NCBI GenBank assembly: GCA_007741555.1
Contig: CP036526.1
Location: forward strand, 992,001-1,056,000
Reading direction: 5' to 3'
Source of the DNA: Stieleria marina
GTDB taxonomy: Bacteria; Planctomycetota; Planctomycetia; Pirellulales; Pirellulaceae
DNA: 64,000 nucleotides
Shown: in pieces, positions 17,580 to 26,053 of the stretch
Layout of the letters: every line of letters starts with the position of its first letter
How positions within the stretch are numbered: position 1 is the first letter of the stretch
Program-made: the position numbers and the translations under genes
Notes under the pieces: generated by a model
What the model was told of the DNA's origin: nothing
The model's database searches: none
What the model saw: the letters and a program-made list of their open reading frames with translations, nothing else

Positions 17580-18917
17580 ATGCAAGACGCACTAATCATT
17601 CGGTCGTCGCGTCATGGTGTCTGGCTGCATTCGACCGCTGCCAGTGCGGCGCCGAATTGGCTACCGTTTGAAATCGCTGGCAACAAAGTGTCGGCCAGTG
17701 AACGCATCACACAGCAGATTGCCGACGCGGCCGACCAGTACGCGCGTGACGAACGACTCCATCGCGGCCGGGTTGTGATTTGCACCGGATCGGAGGTCAG
17801 CTATTTCATTCGGCTCGATCGCAGAAATTTGGTGGGCGAAGTCTCTCACGAATCGCTTCGTTATGCAGTCGAAGCGGTTCTGCCAGTGGATGCGGAAGCA
17901 ATCGAAGTCGACTTTTTGGCCGACGAGAACACGATCTCCTGTGTCGCCATTGAAACGGATTTGATTGATCCACTCGTGCATGCTTTGGAGCAGCTTGGGT
18001 TGCAAGTTCAGCATGTTGTTTGTGAAACGCTGTTGTGTGTGCAACATGCACTTTTGCAAAAGCAAGTTGCCAGCACATCGTTGCTGACGATCGAGGGCGA
18101 ATCGCCGGCCGAGCCAAGTCAGGCAACGCGTGCAAACTGCGACGTGGTTTCGCTTTTGAATGGACGCCCGGTCGCGTGGAGCTTGTGTGCCAGTCAGGCC
18201 ATTGCCATGCAACAAGAATTGCAGCTGCAATCCAGTCGGCTTCCGCAGGATGCGCAGCAAGTGACAATCATGCTTGGTCGTCCTGAGGCGACGATTGATG
18301 CCGTTCTGGATCTGCTTCGAGGTCGATTGAAACCGTGGTTTGCGATGCGCCGCGGCAAGTTAGCTGCTCATGATCCGTTTCGAACGTCACGGAAGTCGTT
18401 TTCGGTTTTCGCGGCGCTACTGACGGCGGCGGCGCTGATTGCTTGCGGAGTGCTTGGGTGGAAAGCACATCAACATACTGGTCGCGCCGACGACGCGGTG
18501 ACTTTGATGCAGGGTGTTTTCAAAGAGAATTTTCCTGGGCAGCGTGTGCCAGCGGCCATCGTCAAGCGAATGGAAAGTGAGCACCGTAAATTTATCGGAC
18601 AAAGGAATCCAGTTGGCAATGTTCCTGAGACAATTGATGCAAGTTCGGTGCTGTTGCCCTTGATCGCGTCACTTCCCTCGAACGAAGACTTGCCAGTGGA
18701 AAAGGGGTTTGTCGTTGAATCAGTCCGAATTAACGATGGAGAGTTTTTGTTGAACCTGAGGCTGTCTAGCTATCAGGACGCGGGGCCGATTTCACGCTCG
18801 TTGGAACAGGCTGGCTTTTCCGTCGAACCTCCGTCCAGCACGCGCAGTTCTGCTGGCAGAATTCAGACGCAGTTTCGTGGGACCTGGTCGCCTCAGGCAA
18901 AGCAGGTGAAACCGTGA
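17580..18917 (+). CDS. GspL/PilM-like cytoplasmic-membrane assembly protein
   Basis: ATG 17580 gives 445 aa. The first 290 residues look like the actin-fold domain of GspL/PilM (VVICTGSEVSYFIRLDRRNL, LRYAVEAVLPVDAEAIEVDF). A single membrane helix (FAALLTAAALIACGVLGW) follows and then a periplasmic ferredoxin-like region. The one-helix, large-cytoplasmic-domain layout is that of GspL, which anchors GspE to the membrane. The GspM-like gene overlaps its last four bases, which supports the call. Confidence 0.72.
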   Translation: MQDALIIRSSRHGVWLHSTAASAAPNWLPFEIAGNKVSASERITQQIADAADQYARDERLHRGRVVICTGSEVSYFIRLDRRNLVGEVSHESLRYAVEAVLPVDAEAIEVDFLADENTISCVAIETDLIDPLVHALEQLGLQVQHVVCETLLCVQHALLQKQVASTSLLTIEGESPAEPSQATRANCDVVSLLNGRPVAWSLCASQAIAMQQELQLQSSRLPQDAQQVTIMLGRPEATIDAVLDLLRGRLKPWFAMRRGKLAAHDPFRTSRKSFSVFAALLTAAALIACGVLGWKAHQHTGRADDAVTLMQGVFKENFPGQRVPAAIVKRMESEHRKFIGQRNPVGNVPETIDASSVLLPLIASLPSNEDLPVEKGFVVESVRINDGEFLLNLRLSSYQDAGPISRSLEQAGFSVEPPSSTRSSAGRIQTQFRGTWSPQAKQVKP

Positions 18918-19459
18918 ATCAGACTCTTGGTCAACAAAAACTACGTCACCCGCTGACATTGTTCACAGTGTTATTGGTCGCTGGGACACTAGCGGTCGCA
19001 TTCTTTTATCAAGGATACGCATCGGCTGTTCGCGCCGATCAGAAAGCTCAGACAGACCTAAGTCGCGTTGAAGAGTTGGCTAAGAACATGGCAGCGGCGA
19101 AAGCGCGGCCACGGTTGGCTGCGTTGGAAGTGGAACCTCCGGATCGTATTTCGCGCCGAGTCAATGAAGCACTGGAAGCCGCCGAGATCAGTCCCGAATC
19201 GCTACTGTCAATTGATCCTCAACCCGTCAGTCGTATCGGGCGATCGGACTATCAGAATCGGGCAACGCAAATTGTGTTGCAGGAAGTGACATTGAAGCAG
19301 TTGGTTGAGTTCACGCGGTCGCTGCGTGACGAGGCGGATGGGATGGACACGCGTGACCTGAGTTTGACGCCGCGCACGTCAAACTCGGTGAACGAGGAGT
19401 TCTGGGATGTTCGTCTGACCTTGACCCAACGGATCTTTTCACCCATAAGCGATTCGTGA
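18914..19459 (+). CDS. GspM-like membrane protein
   Basis: A GTG start overlapping the previous stop gives 181 aa. One N-terminal membrane helix (LTLFTVLLVAGTLAVAFFYQ) is followed by a coiled-coil stretch (residues about 38-75) and a small alpha/beta domain ending in WDVRLTLTQRIF. This is the GspM/PilO layout, the partner of GspL. Sequence conservation is low, so the assignment depends on architecture and position. Confidence 0.65.
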   Translation: MNQTLGQQKLRHPLTLFTVLLVAGTLAVAFFYQGYASAVRADQKAQTDLSRVEELAKNMAAAKARPRLAALEVEPPDRISRRVNEALEAAEISPESLLSIDPQPVSRIGRSDYQNRATQIVLQEVTLKQLVEFTRSLRDEADGMDTRDLSLTPRTSNSVNEEFWDVRLTLTQRIFSPISDS

Positions 19460-19601
19460 AGATGCCTCGTCGTGCTGATTCTCCGCTTCAATGCTCTTGG
19501 TTGCGCCAACATCCATGCCCGCCGCCCTTTTCTTGCCGACCGATCGACAGGAAAGGCCGCCGCGACGGCAGAGCAGGGGGGCTTTTTGCCAACTTACCGT
19601 G

Positions 19602-20453
19602 ATGCTTTTTGGTTTCACGCTAATAGTGTTTCACGCGGGTTGTTCTTCGCTGCACAAGACCGATAGCAGCGAAGTCGTGCATGTGAAATCGACGACGCAC
19701 CATCTTTCGCCCGAGTCACAATCTGCGTTTCGGTTGGGGCTGAAGCACTACCATGCTGAGCATTTTGATTTGGCCGCTAAAGCTTTTCGCAACGCGATCG
19801 AACTGGATGGAGCGAATGGTCGTGCACACAACAATCTGGGTTTGATCTATTTCGATCAGCGTCGGCTAGCCAGTGCAGCATCACACTTTGATTCAGCTGC
19901 TGCGTTGTTGCCCGATGAGCCATCGCCGTTGAACAACTTGGGTTTAGCCTTGGAGCAGGGCGGACGTACGGATCAAGCGCTGGAGTATTTTGAACTGGCC
20001 GCTCAGATGGATCCGAACAATCCGATCTATGTAGGTAATTTTGTTCGTGCAAGAGTCCGCATAGGTGATGAAAGCGATCATACGCGCGCGTTGTTGCAGC
20101 AATTGGTGATGATTGAGCTCCGCCCCGAATGGCGGCGGTGGGCGAGAGATAAATTGGCATTGGAGATGAACCCGCTGCTCGATCGCGGCGAGGCGCCCAA
20201 GCCGTCGATGTCAAACGACGCATCGGAGCCAGCACTTGCTGCCCCGCAAAACGGTGTGTCTTGGGATACGACACCTGGCTCTGCCTCTGTCGCAACCACC
20301 GACCCGGCGGCTGTACCCATGGATTCAGGGCATTCGGTCGTCATGCGGGATGCTGAATCAGTGGAAGGGCCAAATCAGCCATCGAACTCTTTTGACGGGC
20401 CTTCCAGCAGCGATGATTTTGTGGACCCGCAGGACTACTTTCTGGCCGAGTAG
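19602..20453 (+). CDS. TPR lipoprotein at the end of the secretion operon
   Basis: The start at 19602 gives MLFGFTLIVFHAGCSS, a signal with lipobox HAGC; starts at 19491 and 19515 would put polar sequence before it. The 283-aa protein holds about three TPR units (AFRLGLKHYHAEHFDLAAKA, NNLGLIYFDQRRLASAASHF, NNLGLALEQGGRTDQALEYF) and a low-complexity Ser/Asp/Pro tail of about 100 residues. It lies 142 bases after the M-like gene in the same direction. A role as a pilotin-like helper for the secretin is conceivable from lipidation and context but unproven. Confidence 0.75.
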   Translation: MLFGFTLIVFHAGCSSLHKTDSSEVVHVKSTTHHLSPESQSAFRLGLKHYHAEHFDLAAKAFRNAIELDGANGRAHNNLGLIYFDQRRLASAASHFDSAAALLPDEPSPLNNLGLALEQGGRTDQALEYFELAAQMDPNNPIYVGNFVRARVRIGDESDHTRALLQQLVMIELRPEWRRWARDKLALEMNPLLDRGEAPKPSMSNDASEPALAAPQNGVSWDTTPGSASVATTDPAAVPMDSGHSVVMRDAESVEGPNQPSNSFDGPSSSDDFVDPQDYFLAE

Positions 20454-20651
20454 AAGTTGCGTTCGGGTATTTCCTGCTCTGCTGATTCTGCCGGTATCCC
20501 CCCGGTTGGTTCGCTGTACGAAAGCGTCGGAGAAAGTTTTGGAGAAGCGAAACGCGCCAATTAGAATCGTTGCATTCCTAAGCGTCGGATGATGAGAGGC
20601 GAATAGGAATCCTTCTCTGATTTCTTTTCTGTGCCCACCGTTGGTTCTACG

Positions 20652-21347
20652 ATGAAACCTCGCATTCTTTCACTCGTTGCTGTCTTGGCAACAGCACTTC
20701 CCGTCATGTCGGCACCGACTCGCTATTTAGAGTCCGGTGCCTTTGATACTGCTGCTACAGGCCTTCCGTTCACCACCGTCAACTTTGACACTGTTGGCGC
20801 AGACGCAATCATCAGCGACGGTACCGTTTTTGACGGACTCAAGTTTGACTACGGGGCGGGACTCGGTACGGATGAATTGATAGTTGTTTATAAGCCCGAC
20901 AGTGCCAACGACTATGATACGACGTCAGGGGATGCCTATCTTGGCGGAGACGTGGATGAGCTGATTCGAGATAACTCAAGTTTTACGATTTCGAATCCGA
21001 CGGGTTTCAACGCATTCAGTTTTCAAATTGTGGCCCCCGAGGCACTGTTTTTGGGCGACATCGAAATCTCGGTGCCGGGCAATCCTGTATTCGACTTTAC
21101 TGATGCGACGTTCAGCAATGAGTTACCTAACGGGGCCGGTTTTAGATACTTCTTTGGTATTCATGATCCCACGGATTCATTTGACTCTGTGACGATCAAC
21201 GTACCTCTTATCGATGATACAACGGATCTCTTTGGTATCGACGACATTCGGTTTTCGGCTGTGACGGCTGTGCCCGAACCAGGGTCTTTGACCTTCTTAG
21301 CCTTTGGCGCTTGCTTGGTGTCGATTCGCCGCCGCCGACGTCGCTAG
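20652..21347 (+). CDS. PEP-CTERM exported protein
   Basis: ATG 20652 (preferred to GTG 20631) gives 231 aa with a signal peptide (ILSLVAVLATALPVMSA). The body is acidic, beta-rich and has no recognised enzyme motif (VNFDTVGADAIISDGTVF, FDSVTINVPLIDD). The C-terminus VPEPGSLTFLAFGACLVSI followed by RRRRRR is a PEP-CTERM sorting signal. Such proteins are usually surface or matrix components. It precedes rtcB, as a PEP-CTERM gene also precedes (at more distance) the decayed rtcB copy. Confidence 0.82.
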   Translation: MKPRILSLVAVLATALPVMSAPTRYLESGAFDTAATGLPFTTVNFDTVGADAIISDGTVFDGLKFDYGAGLGTDELIVVYKPDSANDYDTTSGDAYLGGDVDELIRDNSSFTISNPTGFNAFSFQIVAPEALFLGDIEISVPGNPVFDFTDATFSNELPNGAGFRYFFGIHDPTDSFDSVTINVPLIDDTTDLFGIDDIRFSAVTAVPEPGSLTFLAFGACLVSIRRRRRR

Positions 21348-21442
21348 GTCGGCCAAGGCATGCGGGTAGGAGTCTCGTTTTCATCGAACGCGAAACCAGG
21401 CGCGAACCTGCACCGAGTTGCTGATCTCTGTCAAACTATGTG

Positions 21443-21469
21443 CCGCCGCAGCGATGCGGCGGTTTTTTT
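21443..21469 (+). promoter_or_regulatory. GNRA-capped hairpin plus T-run just upstream of rtcB (terminator or attenuator)
   Basis: CCGCCGCA and TGCGGCGG form 8 bp around a GCGA tetraloop, followed at once by seven T. It is 95 bases after the PEP-CTERM stop and 23 bases before the rtcB ATG. It is an excellent intrinsic terminator on the plus strand. Either it ends the PEP-CTERM transcript with rtcB starting from a promoter inside or after it, or it attenuates rtcB. Confidence 0.75.
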
Positions 21470-21492
21470 GTTTGATGAAAGGATAGAAGTTG

Positions 21493-22977
21493 ATGGAACC
21501 GCGAATCATTCCTACTGGCGAAGCCACCGCGATTTTGCCTGCTGGCGATCACCATAGTCCTGTCAAGGTTTTTGGTACGGAGAAGATTCGCGACACGTTT
21601 GACGACTTGTGTTTGCAGCAGGCCATCAATTCTCGCTGCGCGCCCGGGGTGACCGATGTGGTTTTGAATCCGGACGCGCACTGTGGTTACGGTGCTCCGA
21701 TTGGTTGTGTGCTTGCGTCCCCGACGCACATTTATCCAGGGCCGGTTGGGTTCGACATCAAGTGTTCGATGAGCCTGCTGCAAACGGACTTGCCCGAAGA
21801 CGCGGTCATTGATGAAGGTGTCCGGCGAAAGTTGATTCATGCGATCTGCCGAAGGATTCCGACCGGCATGGGCAAAGGGGCGCGTGACGTTCCCAAGGGC
21901 CGCCGCATTGACGAAAAAATAGGCTCTGCGGCGATGACCGAAGGAGCGTCATCGGGAGTGCTGGCATCGTTGGGGATTCCTGTCGACTGGGCCGATCGCT
22001 GTGAAGATGCTTTTCACCGTGGACACGATGACAGCGTCGACGCGCTGAAACAGCGTTTGTACGACCTGCGTCAAGGCAAGACGTTTCGTCGTTTCCGCGA
22101 AACCGTGCAGCAGTTGGGATCGTTGGGGGGCGGTAACCATTTTGGCGAATGCGAAATTGTTGAAGTCAACAACGACGATGCGGCCCGCGAAACGGCGGAC
22201 GCGTTTGGGTTGCGCAACGGTTGTGTCGCGTTTCTATCGCACTGCGGATCACGGGGAATCGGTCACCGTTTGGCAAGCGGTCAATTCCGGGTGCTGGAGG
22301 AAAAATTTCAGCAATGGGGAATTCCGCTTCCTGGCAACGACAAACAATTGGTTTACGCACCGCTAGGTTCCGACGAAGCGGACAGTTACATCGATGACAT
22401 GGCGATGGGGGCGAATTTTGCAACGGTCAATCACCTGTTGATCAACGCATTGGTATTGGAAGCCTTTGCAGAAGTGATCCCAGGTACCAAGGGCAAGCTG
22501 GTCTATTTCATCAGCCACAATATTGCTCGCAACGAAATCGTCAACAACCGCGAATCATGGGTGCACCGCAAAGGAGCCACACGTGCGTTTCCAGCGGGCC
22601 ACCCTGCGCTGCGTCGCACGCCGTTTGAACACACTGGGCATCCGATTTTGCTGCCCGGAAATCCTCAAGCAGGGTCGGCCGTGATGGTCGCATCCAAAGG
22701 GGCCAAGGAAAGCTTGTACAGTGTCAATCACGGTGCTGGCCGGATGCTGGGGCGTCGTCGTGCGATCAAGGAGTTGGATCAAAAACACGTCGACGATTCG
22801 TTTGCCGCAGCGGACATTTTGACGAATTGCAGACGCTATCCTAAGGACGAGGCTCCCGCGGCGTACAAGGACTTTGAAGAGGTGCTGCAAAGCGTCAAGC
22901 AGGCGGATTTGGCGACCGAGGTTGCTAGGTTGCGGGCAAGGTTTGTGATCAAAGATTCGGCGGATGCGGACGATTGA
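21493..22977 (+). CDS. rtcB: RNA-splicing ligase RtcB
   Basis: RtcB joins 2',3'-cyclic phosphate (or 3'-phosphate) and 5'-OH RNA ends with GTP and Mn2+, acting in tRNA and RNA repair. The 494-aa protein (ATG 21493, with GGATAG a short way upstream) contains the family motifs in order: NPDAHCGYGAPIG (metal ligands Asp61, His63/Cys64), GPVGFDIKCSM (Cys91), GGGNHFGECE, SHCGSRGIGH, FISHNIARNE and SVNHGAGRMLGRRRA, which includes the His that is guanylylated. No archease or rtcA gene is adjacent. The gene appears intact, unlike the fragment at 3843-4080. Confidence 0.95.
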   Translation: MEPRIIPTGEATAILPAGDHHSPVKVFGTEKIRDTFDDLCLQQAINSRCAPGVTDVVLNPDAHCGYGAPIGCVLASPTHIYPGPVGFDIKCSMSLLQTDLPEDAVIDEGVRRKLIHAICRRIPTGMGKGARDVPKGRRIDEKIGSAAMTEGASSGVLASLGIPVDWADRCEDAFHRGHDDSVDALKQRLYDLRQGKTFRRFRETVQQLGSLGGGNHFGECEIVEVNNDDAARETADAFGLRNGCVAFLSHCGSRGIGHRLASGQFRVLEEKFQQWGIPLPGNDKQLVYAPLGSDEADSYIDDMAMGANFATVNHLLINALVLEAFAEVIPGTKGKLVYFISHNIARNEIVNNRESWVHRKGATRAFPAGHPALRRTPFEHTGHPILLPGNPQAGSAVMVASKGAKESLYSVNHGAGRMLGRRRAIKELDQKHVDDSFAAADILTNCRRYPKDEAPAAYKDFEEVLQSVKQADLATEVARLRARFVIKDSADADD

Positions 22978-23073
22978 ATCGGCTGCAATCAGTACGAGAC
23001 GCCAGCGAGTATTCCCAGGTAACTCGTCGGCGCCCTCGTTTTTTTTGCTGCGACGACACACTACGCTGATGGC

Positions 23074-24288
23074 ATGGACATCTCTTTCAAACAATTGACG
23101 TCGGCGGAGTTCAAAGCGGATCCGTATTCGTTTTGCCGCGTGCTGCGTCAGAACGCACCTTTGGTTTCGTGCAAAATCCCTGTCATTGGCAAGATTCATT
23201 TCGCGACGACGTATAGCGCCGTAGATCAACTGCTGCGTGATCGTCAGCGGTTTGTACTGGAAGCTCGCAACGCTGGCGTCAGCGGTTTTGGCAATTTTCT
23301 GAATTGGTTTCCACGATCGTTCCGTGTGCTGGCCCAGAATATGTTGCAAAAGGACGAGCCGGATCACCGACGATTGCGACAGTTTGCCGAGCTTGCTTTT
23401 TTGCGTAAAAACATCGACGGCATGCGTGATGACGTGACGCGACTAGCCGATGAGTCCATCGATGCGTTTGCCGACGAATCGCGAGTTAATTTGATGGACA
23501 ATTTCTCCAGAGTGTTGCCTCTGTCGGTGATCTGTGAACTTCTGGGATTGCCACAGGAGGACCGCGACAAATTCAGTCAGTGGGCAAGTTCATTTGGCAA
23601 TGTTTCGTTTCCGATTGGGATTCTGAAGATGGTCCCGAGCATTTGGAAATTAAGCCGCTACTTTCGCGGCCAGTTTGAGCTTCAACGGAACGATCCGCAG
23701 GAAGGATTGATTGGTGAATTGGTGATAGCTGAGCAAGACGGATCAAAGCTAAGTGAAGACGAATTACTGGCCATGGCGTTTGTACTGTTGATGGCAGGGC
23801 ACGAAACAACCACGCATTTGATTTCGCTGTCGGTGATGACGTTATTGCAGCGAGAAGATCTGCGGCAGTGGTGGTGGGATCATCCGCAGTCACGTTTGCA
23901 GGCGGTGGACGAATTGGTGCGTTATTTGTCGCCTGTGCAGATGACAAAACCACGCTACGTTGCCGCGGACACGGAGCTAGACGGATATTCGCTTCGTCGC
24001 GGCAAAAAGGTCATGGGTTTGCTTGCGTCAGCGAATTGTGATCCTGTGAAATTTGCTGACGCCGAAACGATTGACTTTGAACGACATCCCAATCAGCACG
24101 TGGGTTTTGGCGGTGGAATCCACTTTTGCCTGGGCGCTCAGTTGGCTCGGATTGAAACGGAGATCGGGATCACAAGGTTGCTGGAGCGGTTCCCGAATCT
24201 GCGACTCGCCTGTTCGCCCACCGATCTGCGGTGGCGTACAGGAACCGGCATGCGGGCGTTGTCGGAACTGCCGATTGAACTAGAGTGA
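23074..24288 (+). CDS. Cytochrome P450
   Basis: The 404-aa soluble protein has the bacterial P450 landmarks: the I-helix AGHETTTH (241-248), the K-helix ExxR (Glu280, Arg283), and the haem loop FGGGIHFCLGAQLAR with axial Cys352. There is no membrane anchor, so it should be cytoplasmic and depend on separate ferredoxin/reductase partners, none of which are in the window. Substrate cannot be told from sequence. ATG 23074 is well placed 96 bases after rtcB. Confidence 0.93.
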   Translation: MDISFKQLTSAEFKADPYSFCRVLRQNAPLVSCKIPVIGKIHFATTYSAVDQLLRDRQRFVLEARNAGVSGFGNFLNWFPRSFRVLAQNMLQKDEPDHRRLRQFAELAFLRKNIDGMRDDVTRLADESIDAFADESRVNLMDNFSRVLPLSVICELLGLPQEDRDKFSQWASSFGNVSFPIGILKMVPSIWKLSRYFRGQFELQRNDPQEGLIGELVIAEQDGSKLSEDELLAMAFVLLMAGHETTTHLISLSVMTLLQREDLRQWWWDHPQSRLQAVDELVRYLSPVQMTKPRYVAADTELDGYSLRRGKKVMGLLASANCDPVKFADAETIDFERHPNQHVGFGGGIHFCLGAQLARIETEIGITRLLERFPNLRLACSPTDLRWRTGTGMRALSELPIELE

Positions 24289-24364
24289 TCGGAAACGGCG
24301 CCGCGCTGGTACGTGGCCGCGCGGGCAATTGCAGTTCAGAAGCCAACTACAGATTAATGGCGTG

Positions 24365-24667
24365 ATGAAACGGAATTTGGATCAACAATCCGCAATTATG
24401 ATTGCGATCGATCATTGTGGTGGCGTTTCACCCGGGCAGAAATGTTCGGCGGTCTTTTTTGACGACGCGAAGATCGAGAAAGAAAAGGCGTTCTACTCGC
24501 GGTGTTGCAACGATAGCGGGATGACAGATCCCGCTGAGGTCGAAGCGATGGTTGCCGCTCAAGTGCCCAGCCAACCCTATTGGTTGGTGTCACTGAAGTC
24601 GCCCGATGAAGCGACCGAAAAAGTCCAGTTCCACCGGATTGATGATCGAACTGGGCAAGTGATCTAA
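24365..24667 (+). CDS. Small protein of unknown function
   Basis: A 100-aa product from ATG 24365. It begins MKRNLDQQSAIMIAIDHCGG and has two Cys in SRCCNDSG, but no family I recognise. The sequence is soluble and mildly acidic. Codon usage is like that of its neighbours and it sits on the coding strand after the P450, which supports it being real. A short tandem repeat spans its stop codon. Confidence 0.55.
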   Translation: MKRNLDQQSAIMIAIDHCGGVSPGQKCSAVFFDDAKIEKEKAFYSRCCNDSGMTDPAEVEAMVAAQVPSQPYWLVSLKSPDEATEKVQFHRIDDRTGQVI

Positions 24668-24697
24668 GTGCACGTGATTTAGGAGCACGTGATCTAG
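24658..24697. repeat. Short tandem repeat that carries the stop codons of two convergent genes
   Basis: Three imperfect copies of a 13-14 base unit (core GTGATYTA, preceded by GCAC in copies 2 and 3). Copy one contains the TAA of the 24365 gene; copy three contains, on the other strand, the TAG of the DUF1080 gene. Confidence 0.65.
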
Positions 24698-25989
24698 CCG
24701 TCGGTTTTATCCAGACCACTGGTGATCTTGAATTGCCGGAACACGGCGTCGGTGCCGGGGTCGTGTCCTTGGATCATCAGGGTTCCCGCTTCCAGTCGTT
24801 GGCCGCGGCGAGGATTTTTATCCGCTTTGCGATCATCGACCCAGTCGGTGACTTGCACACCGTTGACCCAGGCCGCGATATGCGAGCCTTGGACCGACAG
24901 AAGCACCGTCGACCACTCGCCAGGGTCGCCACCGACAAACCGAGCGTCTTGGCGTTTGAAAATTCCGCCTGTGCCGCAGTCAGCGGGGATCAGCGGATTG
25001 CCGTCTTTGCGTTGGTTACTGACTTGGCATTCGTAGCCCATCATTTCGTCGCCGGGGATACAGCGAAAGAAAATGCCAGAGTTCATTTTTTCGTCGGCCA
25101 TTTTGTAATCGGCTAACAGAACAAAGTCATCGTAGGACTCTTTGCTTTCCAGTTGCGTGCGTCCACCTTTGACTTGCAGATGGCCGTCTTTTGTGGCGGT
25201 GAACTCGCCTGGCATCTTGGGGTATTTTTTCCACTGCGACAGGTCTTTATCCAGCAGGGATTCCAGACCGAGCCGTTTGATACGAATGTCACGAAAAGCA
25301 ACCCGCCCGCTGTTGTGTTGAAGTGCGATACGGTTTCCAGGTGTCTGTCCGGGATCCTTGTATTGGCAAACCACCTTGTCGTCCACGGTGACTTTTACGT
25401 CAGGGCCCTCGATGCGAATCGTCATTCGTCGCCAAGTGCCAAACGATTGCTCCGGTGCATCTTTGGAAACCTCCTGTCGCTTGACGATTCCGCCCGTGGG
25501 GTAGGGGTTGTCGTCGGGTGCGATGTTGACTTCGTAGCATTCCAGTTCGACATCGGTGGGATCGATAATCGTTCGGCAAAAGACGCCGCTATTGGTTTTT
25601 TCGTCCGCGTTGAATTCGAGTGTTAGTTCGTAATCTTTCCAGTCCGTGGACGAGCAGAGCAAACTTCGCTCGCCTTTGTCGACGGTCAGTGTTTCGTCTT
25701 CGATTCGCCAGTTCGCGTTGCCAGTGATTTCCCAGCCAAAGAGCGTGTGTCCATCGAAAAGTCGGACCCAGCCTTCGCTAGCCAACTCGGGATCCAAACG
25801 TGCGCCAAGAAGTTGCTCTCCGCTAGCTTCATAGGCGGTAGTCGGAACTAGCGATTCGGTGATTGGCGCGTCCGTATCTTTCGCTGCGGGGTTGTTTGAC
25901 GAATCTTTTTTGCAGCCGGGGAAAAGCAACCCGATAGCGACGAGGACAAACAGCGTTGGGCAAACTGAGAAACGATTGTTAAATGGCAT
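24694..25989 (-). CDS. Lipoprotein with two DUF1080 (3-keto-disaccharide hydrolase-like) domains
   Basis: The 431-aa protein starts with a signal ending in LLFPGC (lipobox, Cys about 26). Two DUF1080 domains follow: the first (about 70-235) with GWVRLFDGHTLFGWEI, NSGVFCRTI and WRRMTIRIEGPDVKVTVDDK, the second (about 240-425) with DKDLSQWKKYPKMPG, NSGIFFRCIPGDEMMGYECQ and STVLLSVQGSHIAAWVNGVQ. DUF1080 domains are concanavalin-like beta-sandwiches abundant in Planctomycetes and include 3-keto-glycoside hydrolases. The tandem arrangement in one lipoprotein suggests a membrane-anchored sugar-processing enzyme; substrate unknown. Confidence 0.88.
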   Translation of the reverse strand: MPFNNRFSVCPTLFVLVAIGLLFPGCKKDSSNNPAAKDTDAPITESLVPTTAYEASGEQLLGARLDPELASEGWVRLFDGHTLFGWEITGNANWRIEDETLTVDKGERSLLCSSTDWKDYELTLEFNADEKTNSGVFCRTIIDPTDVELECYEVNIAPDDNPYPTGGIVKRQEVSKDAPEQSFGTWRRMTIRIEGPDVKVTVDDKVVCQYKDPGQTPGNRIALQHNSGRVAFRDIRIKRLGLESLLDKDLSQWKKYPKMPGEFTATKDGHLQVKGGRTQLESKESYDDFVLLADYKMADEKMNSGIFFRCIPGDEMMGYECQVSNQRKDGNPLIPADCGTGGIFKRQDARFVGGDPGEWSTVLLSVQGSHIAAWVNGVQVTDWVDDRKADKNPRRGQRLEAGTLMIQGHDPGTDAVFRQFKITSGLDKTDG

Positions 25990-26053
25990 AGCAAGAGATT
26001 AAAAAAGAATAAGTGCGAACGGCGAATTTCAATTTGTACTTTGACTTGACAGT

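Noticed and set aside
22555-23367. 270-codon minus-strand frame across rtcB and P450
   Set aside because: It is antisense to two well-supported genes and has no motif; long antisense frames arise from the codon bias here.
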